A stretch of 10,767 bases of DNA from Nitrososphaerota archaeon (lineage in GTDB: Archaea; Thermoproteota; Nitrososphaeria; Nitrososphaerales; UBA183): NCBI GenBank assembly GCA_027886925.1, contig JAPCJN010000073.1, positions 1 to 10,767 of the forward strand, in the 5' to 3' direction. Of the stretch, positions 5,654 to 10,767 are shown in pieces. The notes beneath the pieces are model-generated. The model was not told the DNA's origin. It ran no database searches and saw only the letters and a program-made list of their open reading frames with translations. The position numbers and the translations under genes are program-made. Positions within the stretch are counted from its first letter, which is position 1. Each line of letters opens with the position of its first letter.

Positions 5654-7531
5654 TCACCTGATCAGCCTGGCGGAGTTGAGGATGAACACCAGCTCTGAGG
5701 TAACGTGTATCCCGGCGGCCAGGAGCGGGTTCAAGAGACCGAGGAAAGCGAGCGTGACTCCGATGCCGTCCACTGCGACCGTCCCATAGAAGTTCGTCAT
5801 TATCGTCCGATATGCCTTCCTGCTGAGCTTGGCCGCGTCCGCGATCTTCTGAAGGTCGTTCGTCATGAGCACGATGTCCGCCTCTTCGATTGCGACGTCT
5901 GTCCCCGCGCCCATCCCGATTCCGACGTTGGCCCTCGCGAGGGCTGGCGCGTCGTTTATCCCGTCTCCGACCATCGCGACCCTGTGTCCCTCCGACACCA
6001 GTTCCTCGATGATGGACACCTTGTCCTCCGGAAGCAGCTCCGCGTGCACCTCGTCGATGCCGACCTCTCTTGCCACCGCCTGAGCGACCGCCTCGTTGTC
6101 TCCTGTCAGCATGACCGTCCGAATGCCGAGTCGCTTAAGGTCGGCTATCGCTCGCTTGCTCTCGCCGCGAACCTTGTCGGAGATGGCTATCATCCCGCAT
6201 ATCTTGCCGCCGTGCGCCACCCATACCGTCGACCTTCCCTCTTCGAATGTCTCGGAAATCGGCCCCCGGGTCATGCCGCTCGGGAGCCTGATGTCTTTCT
6301 CTGCCATCAGGCCGACATTCCCGACGATTATCTGGTCGCCATCGTGCTGGGAGACGACGACGCCCTTTCCCGCCAGGTAGGTTGAGGACTGCGGGGTCGC
6401 CTCGGGGAGCCTGATCCCTAGCTCCGCAGCCTTCGATGTTATCGCTCGTGCGAGCGGGTGCTTCGAATACCTCTCCGCCATCGCAGCGTACTCCAGGGTC
6501 CTCTCCCGGGTGCAACCGTCAAAACTCGCTACGGTAGTAACGACAGGCTCCCCAAGGGTCAGCGTCCCCGTCTTGTCTATCACCACCGTGTCTACCCTGC
6601 TCATCTCCTCGATGTATGCCCCGCCCTTGACGATGACTCCTCTCTTCGCGGCCTTCCCCATCGTGGCGACTATGGCGAGAGGCGTCCCAGCGGCTACGCC
6701 GCAGGCCCCCGCGACGACGACCACCGAGAGCGTCGGAGTGACCGCCCTGGTGACCAGGAAAGTCAGCACGGCGAAACCTATGGCGAACTCGACGAGCCAA
6801 GCCGCAAGGCGGTCGGACGTCTTCTGAATCGGGGCCTTCCTGTTCTCTGCCTCCTCCACGAGCTTGATTATTTTCCCGAACACGGTCTCGCTGCCTACCT
6901 TCTCGGTCCGCACCTCGCACACGCCTGATTCGTCGATGCTCCCTGCGTAGACCCTGTCCCCGGCGCTCTTCTCGACCCTGGCAGACTCGCCTGTTATCGA
7001 CGCCTGGTTCACGAACGCCGAACCTACCACTATCACTCCGTCGACAGGCACCCGCTCACCGTCCCTCACAATGACGACGTCGGCAGGCGCAAGCGCTGTG
7101 ACGTCGACCTCCACCTCCACCCCCTCCCTCCTCACAAGCGCTTTCTTCGGGGCTGACTTCTCGAGCAAGAAGATCGTCTGCCTTCCTTTGTCCACTGCGT
7201 AGGTCTCGATGTATTCCGAGAGAAGCACGAAGAACGTTATGACGACGGACACCGTGAACTGTCCAAGCAGCAGTGAAGCGAATATCGCGACGGCCATGGA
7301 GACTTCCATGTTGACACGACCGCGCCTGAGTGACTCTACCGTCTCCCTGTAGACCCCATACCCGCCCAACAGGGTCGCAGCTATCGCGATGACGTCCAGA
7401 GGGGCGAAAATGCGCCATATCCCCAACCAGCTAGAGAACGCCGCGACCCCCATCACCGCGAGGCGGACGACGTCAGTCCTAGTGTTGCCCACTTCAGCGT
7501 CGGGTCCCGACGTTCCTTCCGCATCTGTCAT
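5654..7531 (-). CDS. Heavy-metal P1B-type ATPase with non-canonical metal motif
   Basis: A 625-residue membrane ATPase that should move a metal ion across the membrane, most likely outward. Visible parts are helices at about 21-39, 45-62, 77-92 and 95-109; the actuator TGES (180-183); helices at about 246-260 and 268-288; the phosphorylation site DKTGTLT (319-325, Asp319); the P1B-specific Ser-Lys-His-Pro (H358-P359); TGDN (476-479); GDGINDAP (522-529); and two last helices (about 582-618). There is no N-terminal CxxC metal-binding domain. The helix-6 motif, normally Cys-Pro-Cys, is Gly275-Ala276-Cys277. The last helix has His609-x-x-Ser-Glu613, its His aligning with that of the P1B-4 HEGGT motif, and Asp588 sits in helix 7, so the ion cannot be named. 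A longer frame reaches 7684, but its first 51 residues lie over the csoR-like gene and are Ser/Arg/Trp-rich shadow sequence, so ATG at 7531, 31 bases after that gene's stop, is preferred. It converges with the secreted-protein gene, 11 bases away. Confidence 0.85.
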   Translation of the reverse strand: MTDAEGTSGPDAEVGNTRTDVVRLAVMGVAAFSSWLGIWRIFAPLDVIAIAATLLGGYGVYRETVESLRRGRVNMEVSMAVAIFASLLLGQFTVSVVITFFVLLSEYIETYAVDKGRQTIFLLEKSAPKKALVRREGVEVEVDVTALAPADVVIVRDGERVPVDGVIVVGSAFVNQASITGESARVEKSAGDRVYAGSIDESGVCEVRTEKVGSETVFGKIIKLVEEAENRKAPIQKTSDRLAAWLVEFAIGFAVLTFLVTRAVTPTLSVVVVAGACGVAAGTPLAIVATMGKAAKRGVIVKGGAYIEEMSRVDTVVIDKTGTLTLGEPVVTTVASFDGCTRERTLEYAAMAERYSKHPLARAITSKAAELGIRLPEATPQSSTYLAGKGVVVSQHDGDQIIVGNVGLMAEKDIRLPSGMTRGPISETFEEGRSTVWVAHGGKICGMIAISDKVRGESKRAIADLKRLGIRTVMLTGDNEAVAQAVAREVGIDEVHAELLPEDKVSIIEELVSEGHRVAMVGDGINDAPALARANVGIGMGAGTDVAIEEADIVLMTNDLQKIADAAKLSRKAYRTIMTNFYGTVAVDGIGVTLAFLGLLNPLLAAGIHVTSELVFILNSARLIR

Positions 7532-7562
7532 CTGGCTGCTCGCTCTCCGCTCATCATCGGGG

Positions 7563-7826
7563 TCAGCGCAACTTCCCCACCACCGCCTGGAGCTCGAGCA
7601 GAGTTTTCTCCAACGGCTCTTCTCGCTCCAGGCCGTTGACGCAGTCTTCGACCAGGTCGTCGACGATGACCTGGATGACGCCATCGAGCGCGGCCCTCAC
7701 TGCCGTGATCTGATGGACGACGTCCGAATAAGAGCGTCCCTCGTCGATCATCTCTGTGATCGCGTGGACGTGCCCGTGTATCCTCCTGATGCGAAGCCCC
7801 ACCTGCTTCCTTCTGTGCTGTGCCAA
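7563..7826 (-). CDS. CsoR/RcnR/FrmR-family repressor (DUF156) with altered ligands
   Basis: An 87-residue all-helical DNA-binding protein of the CsoR/RcnR family, which represses metal or aldehyde defence genes until the ligand binds. The family core is clear: RIRRIHGHVHAITEMIDEG (helix 1), DVVHQITAVRAALDGV (helix 2), then VDDLVEDCV. Aligned to CsoR, the three sensing positions (Cys, His, Cys) are Tyr33, Leu58 and Cys62, so only the last is kept. The protein is instead unusually His-rich at the front (H4, H17, H19, H21). TTG at 7826 is chosen because it gives the normal family length, has GGAGG (minus strand, opposite 7830-7834) just ahead of it, and avoids the divergent ABC gene; a frame open to 7913 would overlap that gene. 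It heads an operon with the P1B ATPase, so it most likely controls that pump and itself. Family is sure; the signal is unknown. Confidence 0.8.
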   Translation of the reverse strand: MAQHRRKQVGLRIRRIHGHVHAITEMIDEGRSYSDVVHQITAVRAALDGVIQVIVDDLVEDCVNGLEREEPLEKTLLELQAVVGKLR

Positions 7827-7842
7827 TCCCCTCCAGGGGGAT
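7826..7842. promoter_or_regulatory. G-tract inverted repeat (operator candidate of the CsoR-like repressor)
   Basis: ATCCCC (7826-7831) and GGGGAT (7837-7842) are a perfect inverted repeat with a 5-base spacer. They cover the predicted transcript start, ribosome site and first base of the csoR-like gene. CsoR/RcnR-family proteins are known to bind G/C-tract inverted repeats, so this fits autorepression. Part of it, TCCAGGGG (7832-7839), recurs at 7879-7886 near the ABC gene's start. Confidence 0.5.
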
Positions 7843-7850
7843 GGGATAGG

Positions 7851-7860
7851 CGTATATACG
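7851..7860. promoter_or_regulatory. Palindromic TATA element shared by both divergent operons
   Basis: CGTATATACG is a perfect palindrome between the csoR-like gene (starts 7826, leftward) and the ABC ATPase gene (starts 7892, rightward). Its centre is about 30 bases from the left start and 36 from the right, so one TATA box could serve both directions. Purine-rich flanks suited to a BRE are present on each side (GGATAGG leftward of it; AAGGGCAA on the other strand). Confidence 0.55.
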
Positions 7861-7891
7861 TTGCCCTTGGCCGCGGAATCCAGGGGAGGAC

Positions 7892-8695
7892 ATGAGCTCA
7901 CGTTCTGCGGCACGAAGCGAACCGAAAACGAGCGGGGACGTCGTCTTGGAAGGAAGGGGTCTGAGCTTCAGCTACGTCGGCTCTCGGCCGGTCTTCAAGG
8001 ACGTCGACGTGCTCACTCACAAGGACGAGATGGTGGCCATCGTCGGTCCCACAGGGACGGGAAAGTCGACGCTGCTTCGGCTGCTTGCGTGCCTCATCCC
8101 TCCCACTTCCGGGAAGGTCTTCCTGGACGGGATAGACGTGACGCGACCCTCGGCAAAGATATCCCTCGTGCACCAATCGATAGCGACGTTCCCATGGATG
8201 ACGGCACTGGACAACGTGAAATTGGTCCTGCTCGGGAGCAAGAAGAGCGACGACGAGGCGACGGCCTTATCCGAGAAGATGCTCGGGATGGTGGGCCTGA
8301 AGGGATTTGAGCGACACTATCCCAAGGAGATGAGCGGGGGAATGCGCCAGCGCGTGGCGATCGCCCGCGCCCTCGCTGCAGAACCTGAAGTCCTCCTCCT
8401 CGATGAGCCTTTCGTCCACCTAGACGAGCTGACCGCCAACGAGATCAGGAAGGAGGTATACGAGCTCGTCTTCAATCCGACGACCTCGTTGAAGTCCGCC
8501 GTGCTGGTCTCGCACAACCTGCACGAGGTCGTCCAGCTGGCCGACCGGGTCTACATCATGAACGGCTCCCCCGCGACCATCGCCGACGTGGTCTCGATAG
8601 ACCTCCCCCGCCCGAGGTCTGAGAGAGAACCGGGCTTTCTGGACTACGTGGACAGGCTCTACGCAGGGCTGAACCCCAAAGGAGCGCAGACGTGA
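7892..8695 (+). CDS. ABC transporter ATPase, NitT/TauT/SsuB type
   Basis: A 267-residue nucleotide-binding subunit that would power the membrane protein encoded 3 bases downstream. Motifs in order: Walker A GPTGTGKST (52-60), Q-loop Gln95 with the PWMTALDNV segment (101-109) typical of nitrate/taurine/sulfonate importers, signature MSGGMRQRVAIARA (147-160), Walker B VLLLDEP (167-173) and the switch His208. All catalytic residues are present. The polar N-terminal extension (1-16) is slightly longer than usual. ATG at 7892 has GGAGG at 7885-7889, but only 2 bases separate them, so a short-leader start from the shared TATA element seems as likely. It is divergent from the csoR-like/pump operon. 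Substrate cannot be read from this subunit. Function as an ABC ATPase is firm; import is inferred from subfamily. Confidence 0.85.
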   Translation: MSSRSAARSEPKTSGDVVLEGRGLSFSYVGSRPVFKDVDVLTHKDEMVAIVGPTGTGKSTLLRLLACLIPPTSGKVFLDGIDVTRPSAKISLVHQSIATFPWMTALDNVKLVLLGSKKSDDEATALSEKMLGMVGLKGFERHYPKEMSGGMRQRVAIARALAAEPEVLLLDEPFVHLDELTANEIRKEVYELVFNPTTSLKSAVLVSHNLHEVVQLADRVYIMNGSPATIADVVSIDLPRPRSEREPGFLDYVDRLYAGLNPKGAQT

Positions 8696-8698
8696 GCC

Positions 8699-10354
8699 AT
8701 GTTGGACCTGACCATCCCCCTCGCGACGCTTGCGACGTTGGGTAGGATCTTCCTTCTCATCGGACTCTCGATCGTCAGCGGATGGCTGCTCGCTTACGCG
8801 TCCATCAAAAGTCGCACCTTCGAGAGCATCTACGTCCCTCTCGTCAATGTGTTCGAGTCGATTCCAGTCATAGGTTTCCTCCCCCTGGTGCTGGTGGCGT
8901 TCGTCCTGACCTTCCCTGGGCAGCTCGGGGTCGAGCTGGCGGTCGACTTTCTTGTATTCGACGCCGTTGTCTGGAACGTCTGGATCGGGATCTATCAGGC
9001 GTTCAAGACCGTCCCGGAGCACCTGTTGGAGGTGTCTGACAACTACAGGTTCAACTTCGCAAGGAAGATGACCACCCTATTCATCCCCCACTCGGTCCCG
9101 AGGATTACCTCGAACATCTTCTCGAGCTTCGCCGACGCTTTCTTCTACATCACGGTGAGCGAGGTCTTCACCGCGGGAGTGGCGACCGCGAAGATCTGTC
9201 CCGGAGGCACCTGCTCTACCTTCGGAATCGGGACGCTGATCACGAGCTACACGGCCGCAGGCGACCTCACCGGGGTGTTCTATTGCCTCGTCGCGATCGG
9301 TGTGGCGGTGGTCGCAGTCACCGTCTCGCTCTCCCGGATGAGCAGGTGGGCATTGGCGAAATACGGCGTGGACACGCCCGGCGTGATAAAACGCAACGCG
9401 GGTAGGTGGCGAGGCAGGCTGGCGACGCCTTGGCGCGCCGTCAAGGGTCAGACGCGGATCATATCGAGGTACTCTTCTAGGATCAGGATAGGCGGAAACG
9501 AGGAAGGGGAAGCAGAGGCAAGTCGCGCCCGCCGAGATAAGGCAGCGAAATTTTCCGTGGTCGCGGTCGTCCTGCTGTTCCTGGTCTACCTGCTTTACTC
9601 TGCGGGGCAACTCATCCTCTCGGTCTCCCCCCAGACCTGGGGGACTTACTTCGCCGAAACGCCCCAGCTGCTCGAGTACGTGGCAGCGGACTATCTCCGG
9701 GTAAGTCTGATAACGTTAGCTTCGCTCGTCGTGGCGCTCTTCGTCGGATATTATCTTTCGACCCACCATCGGGCCGGCAACGTCATCTTGCCGGCGGTCC
9801 AGATGTTCGCAGCTTTCCCTGCTCCGACCTATTTCCCACTCATCTTCATAGCTACCGTGCCGTTCCTCGAGCACGCGCTGCCCTTCCTCTGGACGGAGGT
9901 CTACATATTCGTGTTAGGATTCCTCAGCTGCTTCTACTACGTCTTCTTCGACTTTTGGATAGGCGTGCAGGCAATCCCCACTGAATTCAACGAAGTGGTC
10001 CAGAACTACCGGATCCGTTTCCTGACCCGAATGAGGCGCGTGGTCTTCCCTGCGACGCTGCCCTACCTGATCACTGGGCTGTCCAGCACCATCAACAGCG
10101 CCTGGGCAGGGATAGCAATCGGGGAGTTCTGGCCAGGCATAGCCCCCTCGGTCTCGAGCCAGGGTCTCCAGACCACGAACGGGATGATGTATTACATATC
10201 TTCAAGCATGGCCGCGGGGCAGGTAGGGCCTGCCGCCTACGTCTCTTTTCTCTTCGCCATCGTCGTCGCCGTCTATGGGATAGTGTTCACGAGGAACCTC
10301 ATGGACCTGGCCAGGAGGAAATACGTCGTGGAAGAAGGGATCTTCGCGGCTTGA
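8699..10354 (+). CDS. Fused two-domain ABC permease, NitT/TauT-like
   Basis: A 551-residue membrane protein made of two homologous permease domains that in most systems are separate chains. Each half ends its core with an EAA-type loop that contacts the ATPase: EVSDNYRFNF with IPHSVP (111-134), and EVVQNYRIRF with FPATLP (432-455). Both are followed by similar segments (SEVFTAG at 154-160, GEFWPG at 475-480), so an internal duplication is visible. A charged linker of about 65 residues (about 218-284, rich in Arg, Lys, Glu) joins them. The ATG lies 3 bases after the ATPase stop. Permease plus one ATPase gene would form a complete pore and motor, but no solute-binding protein is encoded in the window, so either it lies elsewhere or none is used. 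The close tie to the metal pump suggests a metal, metal complex or chelator as substrate, but a sulfonate or organic nitrogen compound is equally allowed by family. Confidence 0.8.
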   Translation: MLDLTIPLATLATLGRIFLLIGLSIVSGWLLAYASIKSRTFESIYVPLVNVFESIPVIGFLPLVLVAFVLTFPGQLGVELAVDFLVFDAVVWNVWIGIYQAFKTVPEHLLEVSDNYRFNFARKMTTLFIPHSVPRITSNIFSSFADAFFYITVSEVFTAGVATAKICPGGTCSTFGIGTLITSYTAAGDLTGVFYCLVAIGVAVVAVTVSLSRMSRWALAKYGVDTPGVIKRNAGRWRGRLATPWRAVKGQTRIISRYSSRIRIGGNEEGEAEASRARRDKAAKFSVVAVVLLFLVYLLYSAGQLILSVSPQTWGTYFAETPQLLEYVAADYLRVSLITLASLVVALFVGYYLSTHHRAGNVILPAVQMFAAFPAPTYFPLIFIATVPFLEHALPFLWTEVYIFVLGFLSCFYYVFFDFWIGVQAIPTEFNEVVQNYRIRFLTRMRRVVFPATLPYLITGLSSTINSAWAGIAIGEFWPGIAPSVSSQGLQTTNGMMYYISSSMAAGQVGPAAYVSFLFAIVVAVYGIVFTRNLMDLARRKYVVEEGIFAA

Positions 10355-10379
10355 GCCCTTGTCCTGAGGGATTGCAGGA

Positions 10380-10767
10380 TCAGAAGTTGTCAAGGAGTTT
10401 TCTGCGGTAGTTGAAAAGCAAGAGCTTGGGCGTTCCCCTCAGCTCAATGATGCTGAGCGAGCCCGGGTCTGGATGTATCACGTAGTCCCTGCTCTTTCCT
10501 ACCTTCCTCTCGACCACGCTGTCAAGGAGGGACACTATGACGTCTCCGTGCGAGACCATTATTGCGTTCCCTTTTCCTCCCTTCCTGATGGTGTGGACCG
10601 CCATCAGCACCCTGTCTTGCAGCTCCTCGTAGGTCTCCGTGAAGGCATCCGGGGTCGTCAAAATGTGGTACCTGCCGACCTTCCCCACGAACTCTGGCTT
10701 GAGCTTGGCTTCAGTCAGATCCTCAAGTTTCTCTACCTTCAATCCGTGGGGTTTGGCCAAGATCTTC
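10380..10767 (-). CDS. Histidine phosphatase family protein, C-terminal part (cut by window end)
   Basis: About 128 residues of the phosphoglycerate-mutase-like (histidine phosphatase) family, cytosolic, removing phosphate from a small molecule or protein. The open frame runs through the window edge. The first readable residues, KILAKPHGLKV, match the family's segment after the R-x-x-x-T-A motif, so the TTG at 10760 is an internal Leu, not a start. The N-terminal Arg-His-Gly with the phosphorylated His must lie outside. Visible here are the acidic region DLTEAKLKPEFVGK, the EELQDRV helix and MVSHGDVI, which holds the second catalytic His. The end, PGSLSIIEL, is also usual. Substrate is unknown. 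It converges with the permease gene, about 25 bases away. Family assignment is good. Confidence 0.75.
   Translation of the reverse strand, partial: KILAKPHGLKVEKLEDLTEAKLKPEFVGKVGRYHILTTPDAFTETYEELQDRVLMAVHTIRKGGKGNAIMVSHGDVIVSLLDSVVERKVGKSRDYVIHPDPGSLSIIELRGTPKLLLFNYRRKLLDNF

Noticed and set aside
4815..5657. 280-codon minus-strand ORF opposite the secreted protein
   Set aside because: Arg/Gly/His-rich antisense shadow of a high-GC gene; the plus-strand frame has signal peptide, domain motifs and repeats.
5705..6385. 226-codon plus-strand ORF opposite the P1B ATPase
   Set aside because: Shadow of the ATPase frame, which contains all catalytic motifs.
7532..7684. N-terminal extension of the P1B ATPase frame
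   Set aside because: It overlaps the csoR-like gene out of frame, and the 51 residues are low-complexity Ser/Arg/Trp with no metal-binding motif.
7827..7913. N-terminal extension of the csoR-like frame
   Set aside because: It would run across the shared TATA element and into the ABC gene start, and makes the protein longer than the usual family core.

Overview
The window looks archaeal. It carries a PAC2-family proteasome-assembly chaperone homologue with a C-terminal hydrophobic-Tyr-X tail, an Hsp20 gene directly behind it, a multi-zinc-ribbon protein, a secreted spherulin-4-like protein with archaeal-type beta repeats, several TTG starts, and TATA-like boxes roughly 25-35 bp ahead of starts with very short leaders. 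The gene styles fit a moderately GC-rich Nitrososphaerota (Thaumarchaeota)-like or related TACK archaeon best. That placement is inference; no marker gene here settles it.

Left part (1-2965): a possible 37-residue ORF overlaps the TTG start of a polytopic GT-C-type glycosyltransferase. A 655-base stretch without an intact gene follows. It contains a wide inverted repeat and what looks like the relic of a secreted protein's C-terminal 'PEFP' membrane anchor. Next come a zinc-ribbon protein with a palindrome in front of its start and a 294-base gap.

Middle (2966-5642): a two-gene proteostasis operon (PAC2 homologue, then Hsp20, 5 bases apart). After it comes a secreted spherulin-4/GH135-like glycan hydrolase candidate ending in two copies of an ~83-residue repeat.

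Right part (5654-10354): a metal-handling locus. On the minus strand a CsoR/RcnR-type repressor is followed by a heavy-metal P1B ATPase. On the plus strand an NitT/TauT-type ABC ATPase is followed by a permease with two fused membrane domains. The two operons diverge from a 65-base region holding a palindromic TATA element (CGTATATACG) and a G-tract inverted repeat over the repressor start. Both the repressor and the pump lack the standard metal ligands of their families: Tyr-Leu-Cys instead of Cys-His-Cys in the repressor, and Gly-Ala-Cys instead of Cys-Pro-Cys in the pump. The metal or other signal is therefore unclear. This is the most interesting part of the window: one sensor may control both an efflux pump and a transporter of unknown substrate.

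The window ends inside a histidine-phosphatase gene on the minus strand.
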